Assembly (NCBI RefSeq): GCF_026262505.1
Contig: NC_067205.1
Span: 3,162,001 to 3,226,000 of the forward strand
Source: Trichomonas vaginalis G3
Taxonomy: Eukaryota > Parabasalia > Trichomonadida > Trichomonadidae
Length of the DNA stretch: 64,000 nucleotides
Direction: 5' to 3'
The position numbers and the translations under genes were made by a program. Below are positions 1 to 11,800 of this stretch, piece by piece (within the stretch, counting starts at the first letter, position 1; each line of letters starts with the position of its first letter). The notes beneath the pieces were generated by a model. That model was given only the letters and a program-made list of their open reading frames with translations. It searched no databases and was not told where the DNA came from.

Positions 1-251
1 CGTTCTTCATAATATTCAGGGAAAACATCAGGTTCTTTAGGTTTTTCTTCTTCAGATGTGGGATATAAGAAATTTATAACATCATCTTTATTCATTTTTT
101 CATCATAATCTAAATCATTTAATAACTCGGCAAATTTTTGACAATTTCTTAAATAATATTTACTAACTTCATAACCCACCTCCTCTAATATATCCTTTAT
201 TTCCTCGTTTGTGAATCCTAATTTTTTAACGTTGTTAGTTTTGACACTCAT
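1..251 (-). CDS. Polinton P0 ORF, EF-hand-like, cut by window edge
   Basis: This is the N-terminal part of a protein of unknown function, reading leftwards from the ATG at 251 and leaving the window at base 1. It matches the P1 ORF starting at 36359 almost base for base. Its residues include a loop DLDYDGKMNKDD that fits the calcium-binding EF-hand spacing (D1, D3, D5, G6, hydrophobic 8, D12). The start is preceded by a T-run and TTCGTAAGAAA, the arrangement seen before other Polinton genes in this window. The visible part is open. Confidence 0.7.
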   Translation of the reverse strand, partial: MSVKTNNVKKLGFTNEEIKDILEEVGYEVSKYYLRNCQKFAELLNDLDYDEKMNKDDVINFLYPTSEEEKPKEPDVFPEYYEE

Positions 252-475
252 TTTCTTACGAATTAAAAAAAATAAATTATTCATAAATGTAAGACATGAA
301 TTTTTAAAGTTTATTTTTTATTTCATTATGATAGTGAATCTTTCATTCATTATGATAATTATTTTAAAATTAATGTCATCAATGATTTAATGATTTATAA
401 ATAAATATATTTTAATGCATCGTCTATATATAGATGTAACAAAAAAAGTCACTAAACCCCCACTTATCTACTACT
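1..475 (-). mobile_element. Polinton/Maverick P0, terminal fragment
   Basis: This is the end of a Maverick/Polinton that begins outside the window. Its outermost bases are CTACTACT at 468-475, the inverse of the AGTAGTAG that starts the other Polinton ends here (35890 and 55691). The next bases inward resemble those ends (a GGGTT..GTGAC..TTTTTTGT pattern). Bases 1-251 are the first part of an ORF nearly identical to the one at 36359 in P1. The insertion point lies in a copy of the 80-bp satellite-like repeat (476-535). Only one end is visible, so no target duplication can be tested; it would begin CGACGA at 476. Family is certain; age cannot be judged from so little, and wholeness is unknown. 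Confidence 0.85.
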
Positions 476-1419
476 CGACGATTATTTTAACTATGATTTC
501 CTTAGTTTCCCGAAATGACGATAGTTATCAATACATTTTTATTTTCTTAATTTTTTTCTTAATCCTATTGCTCCTCTATTATTTCAATATATATAATATA
601 CTTTCCTAAATCATAAAATTTTGATATTAATTAACTTATTGGATTTCATAAATTCTTATTCTTGTTAAATTATGCAATAAATTAAACAGATTTCTATGAA
701 ATTCTTTTAATAAATATAAGTGTTTATAAATATTGATTTGAAACGTCGATATATACTCTTGACAATTCTAGTTTATAGATCCGTATTTTTCCCAAGTGAG
801 CGGGGTATCTCCAATCCCAGCCCTATCGTCCTCCCAGTGTCAGTTTTCAATATAAAATCCAAATTTTTTTGAAAATAAAAATTTCGAGAAATTTTTTTGA
901 TTTTTTTTCTTTGATTTCAATAATTCAAAATAAATTTGGGAGTAAAAAGACACTATTTAATGAAATTCATATGAGTGAATGTGGATAAATACTCTCAAAA
1001 CATACAATTTATCTATTTTTTCTTTATATTATCAACTAATTAGTGATAATTTTTTTTGAATCAGATTTTTTTTCATTAAAAACATAATATATAACACAAC
1101 AATGATGCACACATACGTATCTACACATCAAAATATAAAGCTTGTTTTGGTCTGGGCATCCCAACCCAAAATTCTTAAAAAATTGAATAAAATTGAATAC
1201 TTGGGGCTGGGATACCCATCCCAAAACCGAATTGAATTTTTTGAATTAAAGAATATATTTATGTATTTATAATATACATGTGATGTCTATAAAAAATACT
1301 AAATTCTAAAAAAAATTCAATTTATTCAAAACGTATACTAAGTGATCACTTCATTAGTAGGATCAGCAATCCTACTAAATGGTGAGAACGCCACTAACTA
1401 AAAAGGGAGTCCTTGGAGC

Positions 1420-2092
1420 TCTTGATCTCTTGTCAGTAGAGTTCATAATGAGGCATGGCATCTACTGATTAGAGATCAGAGCAATCCTACCTTATCTTCA
1501 GGAGCTACAAAGCTCCTAATCGTTACGAGAGGGAGCCTTGGAGCTCCTGAAGCTCATCAGCAGAGGCTATTTACCATTTGGGCCTCTTCTGATGAAAGAT
1601 GCGAAACACGTCTACGAACCAGGAGCTTCAAAGCTTCTAATCCTTACTAAAGGGAGCTTTGGAGCTCCTGAGTCTCCATCAACAGAGTCCCAGATGGTAA
1701 ATGTCCTTTGCTGATGAAAGATGCGAAACACATCTACGAACCAGGAGCTCCAAAGCTCCTAATCCTTACGAAAGGGAGCTTTGGAGCTCCTGAAACTCCT
1801 TTTACTATAAAATAGGACAGTTTTCTTCTGAGGTTCTCATCAAATCTAAGACTTCAGAAGAAAGCTGTCCTATCAATGTATACTTACACTCTCATGGACT
1901 ACAAGTGTACAATTTTAAGGCAGAGATTATCCGAGGCCTCTCATCAAATGAGGGACCTCGGATAATCTCTACCTTAAGTAGTCAAATAACTTTTCTCACT
2001 ATTTAGGAACAAAAGAACAAGAGTTGGAGTACTTTAAGGCAAGATTCTTCCGAAATCTCTCATCGAATGAGAGACTTCGGAAGGACCTTGCC
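1420..2092. repeat. Array of nine hairpin-forming inverted repeats
   Basis: Nine inverted repeats follow one another: 1421-1480, 1500-1548, 1555-1594, 1621-1669, 1677-1716, 1743-1792, 1811-1873, 1917-1975 and 2036-2092. Stems are about 12-26 bp and loops mostly 10-20 bases. Three units (1500, 1621, 1743) are copies of one hairpin with arms AGGAGCTCCAAAGCTCC and GGGAGCTTTGGAGCTCCT. Two (1555, 1677) are copies of another. The last two share the loop region around CTCTCATC. They are GC-richer than the surroundings. Nothing shows whether they are transcribed; they could be foldback-type repeats or small-RNA precursors. Confidence 0.75.
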
Positions 2093-2660
2093 AAATCCTT
2101 GAACGCCAATATCCTTGGAACTGAGCTAGAACCAGGGAGAAGTAGCATACTATAGAGCACGATGGTAATCTCGGAAATGCTTATATCGCCCCAAGCACAA
2201 TATTTAAGAAGTCTAACTCATATATACAAGAAGTCAGGCTGAATAGATATTGTGCATATGGTTTGCAGAACTCTCATGATATTTAAAATTCATGTTATCC
2301 CAAAAAAGGTGACACTTTGGGTGTATCGTCCATCCCAGGGATGCAAAAATCACATCACCTTGGATCTATATTCTAGTTTGTTAGCAAAAATTTTAAAATC
2401 CATTAATTTTTTTTTACTTTTTCTTTACAGAGAAATTTTTTCTTTTGAAAAATCACTATCAATTTTAGATATTATGTATTTAAATAAAGATATCTAATTA
2501 AGTGATTGGTGATAATTCAAATTATAATAGTATAAAAGAATAACTTAGTCAAAAATTGTATAATTGAAATATTTAATAGAAATTGATAAATATAGAAGAT
2601 AATGTATGAAGAATATTAAGATAATAAAGTAAATGAAAAAAGTCAGATGAAATAAAGTTT

Positions 2661-2900
2661 AAAATAATCGTCGGGCAACTGAGGAAACTGAGTGAAGTTT
2701 ACAACTATCGTCATTTCGGGAAACTGAGGAAATCATAGTTAAAATAATCGTCGGGCAACTGAGGAAACTGAGTGAAGTTTACAACTATCGTCATTTCGGG
2801 AAACTGAGGAAATCATAGTTAAAATAATCGTCGGGCAACTGAGGAAACTGAACAATGTTTACAATAATCGTCGGGCAACTGAGGAAACTATCGCTCTTTT
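2661..2900 (+). repeat. 80-bp tandem repeat
   Basis: Two perfect 80-bp units lie at 2661-2740 and 2741-2820, followed by a partial, diverged third. Each unit consists of two related halves built around ATCGTC...CAACTGAGGAAACTGA. The same sequence occurs inverted at 476-535, exactly where Polinton P0 is inserted, and in degraded form near 3315 and 3504. It is probably a satellite or the subterminal repeat of a transposon. Confidence 0.85.
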
Positions 2901-3549
2901 TCCTAAAATTATCGGGAAACTGAGGGCAACTGAAAATAACACATTCAATACATCAAAATATACATTCAACCCTTTTCTATATGTTTTATATTATCTTTTT
3001 GTATTATTATATTTTCAAATTCATTCAAAAGCACGATATTTTTTCCAAATAATAAGATTCTTTTTCAAAAATTTCAATTTAGTTAAAAATTGTACACTAT
3101 TCTTGTAAAGGGTACAGTATACATGGATATATTACAAATCTAGCTTCCAAATCCAAAATATTATCGTTAAATTATTTAAAACTAGATAAAAATTGCGTGA
3201 TTTAACTATAAATGGATAATAATATCTGATAACAATAATAATTGATATCAAATGTTCAACTACTTTTAGTTAATAACTAACAGATATTGAGATATTGAGA
3301 TTGATTGATCAAAAATAATCGTCGCTCAGTTGCCCAAAAGGGCTCTCAATTTTTGCAAAAGTGACACAATTTTTTCATCAAAACTCTGCGAATATTTATT
3401 ATAATTTAAATTTTATTTAAACAATAATCTAAAATATAGTAATAGATAATATTTGTTTAAACATATTAATAAAAAATCTAATATTCACAGAGAAAAAGTG
3501 CTCAGTTTCCCTCAGTTCCCCAAAAAAAGGTGGCCCAAAAAAAACTTAG

Positions 3550-4496
3550 AGAGAAATTTATAAAGTTGAAGGAAATGAGATTTCTATTATTGACAAATCA
3601 AATTCAGGGGACCTTGTTATTGACGATCAATACCCAGAAGTTACAGCTATCGCAGAAGAAGGATTTGCAGATTTCGAACTTCATTCACTTGATTTAAGCA
3701 AATCTAATATCAACACGATATGTTCTAAGGCTTTTAAGAATACACATAATCTAAACTCAATAAAATTTCCCAAAACTTTAACAGCAATCGAAAGTTTAGC
3801 TTTTCAATTCTCAAATATTGCATCAATAAATCTACCTTCATCTATAACATCTATTCATTATTGGGCCACATTTGAATCTTGTCCAAATCTAAACGAATTT
3901 ACAATAATACAACCAAATAATTTTTACAAAGTAGAAGACAACTGTTTGATTGAGATATCTAAGGGAATGTTAATACGCGCATGTGCCAATATTACAGAAT
4001 TTGATTTAGATATCAAAATAGTTTCAACTTCTGCATTTTCAGAAACAAAATTGCAAAAATTTGTTGCAAAACAAAATTTAACTAAGTTAGATGAATATTC
4101 ATTTATCAGCGCTACAAAATTGAAATACATGGATTTAACACTGTCTAATTTAACCACAGTGTCTGAATCTTGTTTTACTTCATGTCTTTCATTAAAATCA
4201 ATCACTTTTCCAAATTGCGTGACATCAATTTCGAAAAATGTATTCGATGGGTGTAGATCACTTAAAACTGTTTATTATTTTGGGAATTGTTCAAGTGTTA
4301 TCCGTCTGATTTTTTCGGATACAGTAAAGTCAAAGTCATTTCATACCTCGATCTTTCTGTTTTCACTGAACATTCTTGCAACTTTCCTAAATATCCTTCT
4401 TTCAATAATTTTATTTCTTTTTTCTTTATCTCTCTTTTTATTTTCCTTAACTTATTGATTGTTTATTTAAAAAAAGTCGTAAGTGTTGCATGCTAA
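3550..4496 (+). pseudogene. BspA-like leucine-rich repeat surface protein, broken
   Basis: The reading frame gives repeated LRR_5/BspA-type units of about 22-24 residues (for example LKSITFPNCVTSISKNVFDG and LNSIKFPKTLTAIESLAFQ). BspA-like proteins form one of the largest surface-protein families of trichomonads and are thought to act in adhesion. The 5' end is missing: the frame is open from 3550 just after repeat DNA and has no ATG before 3946. Near 4290 the frame changes; after that the other frame (ending 4496) carries the family's usual Cys-rich junction and a hydrophobic membrane segment, FISFFFISLFIFLNLLIVYL. The C-terminal tail is cut by the inverted-repeat element starting at 4484. 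I infer a host pseudogene. Confidence 0.8.
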
Positions 4497-5432
4497 GATC
4501 AGTCATAATGTAAACCTCTCAATTTTATTGTCGTGGGAAGTATCTCAATTCCTTCAAAAAAATTGAAAAACTATTTAATTTTAAAAATATAATACTTTTA
4601 ATTAGTTAATTAATTGGAGATATTTTTAAAAAATCACTTTTGATAATACTTTTGAGAACTTTAATTAAAAAAATATATTCAAAAATATCCAGGATATCAA
4701 GAGGGAATTGTTCCTTATGAGGTATATAGTTATGATGTATACCTCATAAGGAACAATTCCCTCCTTAAAATGAGAAAACTTGTTCGAAATTGTTTATCAT
4801 TTCGAACAAGTTTTCTCGTTTTTAATAACAAACTAAAGGCTATGAGGCACTGATTATATATTAGTGCCTCACAGCCTTTAGTTTCTAATAGATAGCTGGG
4901 AAACTTTCTCCAAATGATAAGTTATTCAGAGAAAGTTTCCCAGCTATCAAGAGGGAATTGTTCCTTATGAGGTATATAGTTATGATGTATACCTCATAAG
5001 GAACAATTCCCTCCTTAAAATCGTAGACATTTTTATACTTATTAATCAACCATTCAAAATCATATTCCTCTGAAAAGTTATTTTATTAAAAATTTAGAAT
5101 TTTAATAAATATAGAGTTTGGATTTCATACAATACCTATATATTTTCAATAATGGAATTTGAAAACCATTCTCAAAAGTTCTCAGAAAACCTTTTTTTTC
5201 ATTAATTTTAAGAAATCTGAGTATTAAATTAAGTGATAAATTCGTTTGACACTACTTTAATTTTTAAATTCAAAAAATTATATGTGCTTCTTAAAATGAC
5301 TCAAAAAAATTTTATTATAAAATAATATATAATATTAAAAATCCCACAACATTTTTTACTTTACATAATCGTACTTCCTCGACGATTAATTTCCACTCAA
5401 TTTCTATCGTTGACCGAACTTAGCATGCAACA
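4484..5432. mobile_element. 949-bp non-autonomous inverted-repeat element with hairpins
   Basis: The ends are 21-bp imperfect inverted repeats: TGTTGCATGCTAAG... at 4484-4504 and its inverse at 5412-5432. The element is flanked by the direct repeat GTAAG at 4479-4483 and 5433-5437, a clean 5-bp target-site duplication. It contains no long ORF, so it is non-autonomous. Termini beginning TGTTG with a 4-5 bp duplication fit the Ginger group (TGTNR ends); this assignment is an inference. It interrupts the tail of the BspA-like pseudogene. Its interior holds five hairpins (4704-5018). Confidence 0.8.
4704..5018. repeat. Five near-perfect hairpins inside the 949-bp element
   Basis: The units lie at about 4704-4767, 4773-4818, 4831-4882, 4891-4944 and 4951-5014. 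The first and last are exact copies within a repeated stretch of about 76 bp (4698-4773 and 4945-5020), with a 26-bp perfect stem starting GAGGGAATTGTTCC and an 11-base loop. The middle three have stems of 18-20 bp that are perfect or have one mismatch. Stem identity in so AT-rich a setting implies either very recent formation or selection for pairing. The lengths resemble pre-miRNA hairpins, but no expression evidence is available. Confidence 0.85.
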
Positions 5433-5802
5433 GTAAGTTCATTCAATTATTCAATATTTGCAACTCTTGAAATTGAATATATTGAAAAAATATATTTATA
5501 TAAAAAATACTTCCTAACATTGCTTCTTCTTGTTGTGATAATTTATAATAAATAATTTATTGAGCTGTCAATTTCAAGCGAAATCGAATTATAAAAACAA
5601 TTGATAAATTTTATTTGCCTTATGGTGTTTTTGGTACGCCATTTTCCCACAATCATGTTGTATGGCTTCTATCTCATTTTGAAGAATAGAAATCATTCTC
5701 AACTTTCTAATATATATATATATATTTAAAGCATATATTCATGATTAAATATACAAACAGATTTATAATATATAACAACATAAAAAATAAACATATACAA
5801 AA
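5433..5802. other. Intergenic DNA 3' of the BEACH gene
   Basis: This stretch follows the right target duplication of the 949-bp element and reaches the stop codon of the BEACH gene. It is AT-rich with a short TA microsatellite near 5710-5726. The frame of the interrupted BspA-like gene stays open for about 40 low-complexity codons after 5433, which is too weak to call coding. No gene is seen. Confidence 0.6.
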
Positions 5803-8800
5803 TTACCAAGAAGGAGGAGTGTAAGGAGTGTAGCAAACTCTTCCTTGTTTATCTATGCAAATAAGTGAATGTGAAACAGGGGAATAAAAGAATCCGCTGA
5901 GTTCCAAATCCTGGTTCTGGACTTTCAAGTAAGATTGGTACAGTTTGAAATCCAAGTCAAAAACTTCTGCAATTTGTATCATTCCGTTCCTCAAAGCGAA
6001 AGCTATGTAGTCAAATCCTCTATTGCTGCTCCATAGAGTCCAATCAATTGCGTCGAACATGATTGGAACTGTCTTCACGTGCATTCCGTTGATTGTCCAC
6101 ACAGATATCTTTTGCGCTTTCAAGTCATCTCTCTCTTCTTCGTTGTAGCTCTCTGAGAACAAAGCTACGATGAATCCCCAGCTCTTTGTCACTGCGACTT
6201 TGACTGGAACTCCGCCAACCTCGATGATTCTCGTGGTGATTCCATTTGTCAGAGAGATGACAGAGATTGCTCTATCTCTTGTTCCGACAAGGCAGACTTT
6301 GTACGTGTCGGAAATCGCTGTGCAAGTGATTCCATCTCTGTAACTTTGCGACATAAACTGGATTGTTTTCGGCTGATCCACGTTGTAGATGTGGCAGCTG
6401 CCTTCCCTTCCGCAAGTCACGAACCAGTCATTCGATGTCGCAATCTTGAGAACAGCCAAGTGCGCTGATTCAATCCTTGTCAGTTTGGCTGATTCGATGT
6501 CAATCAGAAACAGGGAATTCTGCTCTTTCGAATAAACCAAAATGAACTTGAATCCGACACTTTTAACTGTCACTTCTCCTGATTGGAGGGATTTGATGAG
6601 TTTGGTATTTTGGAGTTCTTTCTTTGAGAAGGAAACTAAGTCTATTCTGTTGTCTGGAGTTATTGACTCTTTCACAGAAATCAGACTGCCAAAATTAGTG
6701 AGAAAAGTAACTAAACCTGTATTCGAAAAGTGTGTATAAACAACTCTTTCCGAATTCATGAAAATCTGGAATGGAATTGTTTGTGGTTTTGGAGTAATTG
6801 GAAATTGTTTGGCCGGGTGAGGTGATTTAAATAATTGAGATGGAATTTGGCCAATTAATTTAAGGAACACCTTCAATTGCTCTTCATCGTAAAGAGGGTT
6901 ACTTTCATCCCAAGTGTCATCATAGAGAGTTGGATCGAATGTGTTGAAAGCTTTGATGCTTTCTTCTCCCTTTTGTTTGTAACCCCAGATTAGATCGATC
7001 CATTCATTGAGTTTTGATGAGACAAAATCGGATTCAAGAGCTTTTCTGTTCAAATAAACATATTCAAGAGGAGATTTCGCCCATTTCGGAAGAAGAACGT
7101 CATCCAGAACTCCTGCCTTTCTCACGCCAAGATCGAAATGGTTCATATTCAGAAGAAATTCCGGCTGGAAATAAAACTCAGGAATCAGCTCTCTGAAGTC
7201 ATTCGGACCGTGGCAAATGGCGTTGACTAACTCCGGAATCGAAGCCAGTTGTCTGTCAGCGATGTCGAATTTGCCGCTCTGGAGGTGGATGTGCAAACTC
7301 GTGAACGGCTCCATTCTCAGCAAGAAAATGCAAATTGCCAGTCTCGAAACTGGTCCTGAGGAGTACAGGTAGCTCTTTGTCGACATCATGTAGTCTCTCT
7401 CCTTCATTTCCTCGATGATGTCCTGCAGCCTCTTCGGATCTAATGCTCCGATCGGTTTCGAGAGATCCCTGTAGACTCTGTCGTCAGAGAAATTGAGTTT
7501 CTCGCTGGTGCTGTCGACCAGAATCAGAGGGAAGATCGGATATTGGCCTTGGTCTAAGAAACTCCGCCCGGAATAAATGTTCAAACACATCAAATACTCA
7601 AAATTAGACATGTTGCCGCTATGCCATTTCTCTGTCAATTTAAGTGAGGTGAAATATGGTAAAAATGGAGATGTCTGGATTATAGAATTTCTAGGACTGA
7701 TTTCGGAAATTTTCTGAAGAATGTGAAGTGAAGAAATATTCTTTGGCAGATCAATGAAATTGATGAAATATGGCGCGCCTGAGTGGGTGAATATCTCTAT
7801 CGCAGTCTTCTTGTGAAACATGGTCCGGAAAAATGCAAATTTGACATCTGACAAAGGAATAATCGTCACGTCAAATTCGTCGAAAACTAATTCGATGTAC
7901 TTCTGCTGGAGAGTGAATATTCCCTTCATGGAATGCCTCGGCTTGATTAATTTGCAATGGGCTGTAAACAAACCGTTAGAAATTGAGTTAATAACCGTTC
8001 TTGTGTCAAAACCGAAAATTTTTGTTTTTGACAATTTGAGATTTTCATCATCGAGCTCTTTGTTGTGGAAGCTGCTGCTTTTAGGCACGAATGTCGAGCA
8101 GTCTCTCAGTCTTGACGCGTCGAGGTGGTCGTTGAAATTCTTGTTTTGCTTCAATCTGACAGGACAAAACGCGAAACAAGCTGTGTCATCCCTTCTCCAC
8201 CTCATCTCTGTTCTTTCGACCATCGACGACCAAGGGCAGCTTTCACTTGTCATTTCTGACCAGATTTGGTTCCATTTCATCATCTTCTGTCTGTTGGAAA
8301 TAGCGATGTCGTTTCTGGCAACATTTAATTTGGAAAATTCCGATCTTTGCGCCATTGATTTTATCATGTTTTCGGAAATATCCAAGATGTCAGTAAATGA
8401 CTTCTTCACTTCATTCGTAATATCACTCAATGCAGCTGTAACAGGAACAATCTTGTTGAGAACTTCGCTATCAATGAAATTCAATGGACATGTCACTTTT
8501 TCATCAAAAATTGAGATAACAAAGGGGTCATTTTGAGGTAAATTTATTTGATTAACGAAATTTTCTACCAATGGCTTAGCGAATTTTGCGATCATTTGTG
8601 ACATGAATAATGCATGTCTGTAGTAGTAAGCAGCGTTAAATTTCATTATCAGTTCCAGAGTTATTTGTGCCAGTCCCAAATCAGACCAAATATCCCTTTC
8701 GTCAAATCTGTATCCAAAGAAGTATTTAGTGTTTTGCAAATCAATGTTCATGAACAGTTTTGTAAGGAATATTCCTTGGAAGGCACTGAGCTTGTTTGGA

Positions 8801-11800
8801 GATGAAAATTGTTTGAAATTTTCGGAAAAAGGTGACAAAATTGCAGAATTTTGCAGCTGATTCGAAACAGGTCTGTTCAATCTGAAGAAAATTGTTGTGA
8901 AAACGTAATTAAACAACTGAATCAATTGGTCAGTTGTCATCGATATTTCTTCAGTCAGGAGAAGCAAAATTATTTCGTAGCAAAACAAAGACTTCAAGTA
9001 GTCGTAGTTCTCTCCAAATGCTCTAGTAAGTACATCAACGTCACAAAGCAATTTCGTCAAATTCTGTTTACAAAAACTGACAATAATTCTTGTCATTTTT
9101 GCTTTGTTTCTCTTGTCGAGTTTCGTGATAAACAAAATAGGCCAGACAAACCAAATGTTTGACTTCTTAAACTGCTCGATATCCTTGATCTTAGACAGTT
9201 TGTCTATAATAATTTGGTTAGAGGCTGGATGAGAAAATCCATAGTAAAACAATAATCCTAATAATTCAATTCTATCGTCTAATAACCGAAAAATTGTATT
9301 GAAAAACTTTTCACTCAAAATTTGTGCTGGGAGAGTCAAAATTATTGAATCGAGGCAATTCAATAGGAACACTGTTTCGAGGGAGTTATTTTTGATGAAT
9401 GTCAAAATGAGTTTGACCACTCCGAGTGAGATTTTTTCGTTGTTTCTGGAAACTAACTCTAGAATGCTGTACAGATCCCTGACTCCGATAAATCCTGGTT
9501 TTCGGCATAGAGCAATCCCTTCAATAAGTTGACGTGAAAGTTTCAAAAGTGAAGTGACTTGTTTTGTATCATTTACAACTGTTTGACATGTATCAAATAT
9601 TTCCATGAAGTCCTCTTTTGTAAATGACAGATTTGCGACCTGTATCATGCAGAAACCAATTTCTTTTCTACACTTTTTCACGTCTAAATCAGGGTGTCTC
9701 GGTCTTTTCGAGTTTGGAGAGCCAATCGAAACATTTGGATCGCTTTCGAACCAATAGTACAGCGTAAGTATATTAAGCAATTTCTTAAATGGACGAAGTT
9801 TTTGAATAAAAGTGACACATCTTGGGAAAAGTGCCACATTCCAATGATTTAAAATTTTTAAGTGATCCTGAGGCTCAGATGTATTCCATATGTTTGGATT
9901 GCATAGAATTGCGTCGAACAGATGCTGCTGGATGGATGTTTCTGATAACGAAAGGAACATCGAGTAAAACAAAGAGTAAAATTCGAAATTTCTGAAGTTA
10001 GATGGGTATTTCGAAACCAAATGCGCGACGTAATCGAATTTCTTGAAGTCGGAGAAGTTCCTCTGCACGGAGTCATTAGTCAGCAATGCTTTGGTGAAGA
10101 TGGCAACGGTCTGGCTAGGCCCGTTCTCCCAGTTTGTCCCGTCAGATAACTTGTATTCGAACAGACTGAAGAGAGGAAGCAGCAGATCCATCTTCCACAG
10201 CTTCGTGAGCGAGTATGTGAATGAGCTCTTGTCTGGATTCGTGTTGGATTCGAGTTTCGGATTCTCATAATATCCGGTAATAACTTTCACTCCGTTCGGA
10301 TAAGGACTTATCGGTGTGGTTTTCAGAAGTGTTGCCTTCTGCCGTGTCTGTAAAACTGTAAAAATAGTGGTTCCGATTTCAATCAAACCGTCAAAGTTCT
10401 CAATTTTTGAACCAATTTTAATATTCACTTTTTCTGGTATTTGGTCTATGGTGTAGGATGGATTTTCTTTGTGCTCTTCGCCGTTTATGTTATAAGATAT
10501 TTCAATCACTTTGTTTTGCTGGATTTCGTAGTTGATATAAATTTGAGTCCAAATATTCTTCGAAACCTTGGTGTTTAAGTCAGTGATGTTGGTAGCATTG
10601 AGATCTTTGTGGACTATTTTGAGGTTCTGGTTGTCCAAAATCAGTCTAATACTGGTATTTTCGTAAGATAATTCGAAAATTTGGACTTTTTTTGACGAAA
10701 ACAGCAAACAATTGATCCACGTGCACAGGGTGAAGCCTCTGGATAGCAGTGTCTGCACCTCCTGGAGACAATTTACCTGATAAATATGTCCAAGAACGCC
10801 TGTGAACGGTCTTAACCAGTACGTTGCAGATATTACCTCCCATAGTGTCCTCATCAGTAGGTAATGATGCTTGTTTAGGACTCCATTCACTGGAGAAATC
10901 AGAGATATGAAATGTTTTACGACTAATGGAGGTGATTCTACAAGGGCAATCTGTTTGAACAACTGCAGAAGCTTTTTTGTGACTGAAACATCATCAAATT
11001 GAGGTATTAACGATAAAATGTAAATATCAATTTCAGAATTACTCATTTTGATAGCGTTTTCGCGTTTGAAGTTGATTAGAGATGATGCGAAATCGATTGT
11101 CTGATCGAATTTTGTTCTAATAAAGATCTGAAGGAAGAATTTGAAAACTTTTGGAGCGTTTAAAACGAAATTCGGTGACAAATCAGCATTTTGGTCGCAT
11201 TTAACGAACTTTATGAACAAGCTGTAGATAGAATCAGGTGGATTCTCTCCGTAAATAGAGTTTACAGCGACAGAAAGGTTCGATAAGATGGATGAAGGGA
11301 TTTCTACGCCATTTATGATGTCAGTTAGGAATATAATGATTGTAGTAAACATTTTCTCGTGGGATGGAAGTGGTTCGAGCTTCTCTAGTATCTCCTTTAT
11401 TTTATTTAAAATATTCGAAAACATTTCTCCCAATTTTGGCTTCTTTTTGTATTCATACGTCATAAATGTCAACAAATCTGTCAAAAGCTCTAAGTATTTC
11501 GCATCTTTCATGTTAATAACCGCGTTTGCAAATAATTTTTCAAAATTTTCAAGAACAGCGAATGCGTTCTCTATTGTACAGTTCTTGAATATCATTGAGA
11601 ATATGGATAGCGCGAAATTCCTCAAAGGAATCTCTAATAACATGAAAAGAACGGAATGTTGAAGGATGTGCATGGAAGAAACGATGTTGCATGTGCTGCT
11701 GTTCTCCACCAAAGACATCAGAAGATATAAAAGCGACTTTCTCCCTATTTCTATCTCGTATTGAAATTCCAAACCGGATAAATTGGCATTTCTGTAGTAA

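Larger units (their letters stand above)
476..3549. repeat. Gene-free repeat-rich tract
   Basis: No protein gene is convincing here; the short ORFs are AT-rich chance frames. The tract holds an inverted copy of the 80-bp repeat at 476-535, a hairpin array at 1420-2092, tandem 80-bp units at 2661-2900 and diverged pieces of the same repeat near 3315-3350 and 3504-3530. The repeat pieces at both ends suggest a composite or a decayed transposon-like unit that ends just before the truncated BspA-like gene at 3550. I could not define target duplications or a transposase. Confidence 0.6.

Noticed and set aside
415-609. 64-codon ORF on the plus strand
   Set aside because: It spans the Polinton terminus and satellite-like repeat and ends in a low-complexity hydrophobic stretch; chance frame.
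1420-2092. CRISPR-like array
   Set aside because: Units are inverted repeats of several kinds without constant direct repeats and unique spacers, and the genome is eukaryotic.
785-2345. Possible transposon with ends around 785-835 and 2310-2345 (TGACACT and GGGAT-type words)
   Set aside because: The inverted similarity is too short and broken, and no flanking duplication could be seen.
7820-8536. 238-codon ORF opposite the BEACH gene
   Set aside because: Antisense shadow of a long well-conserved gene; no domain.
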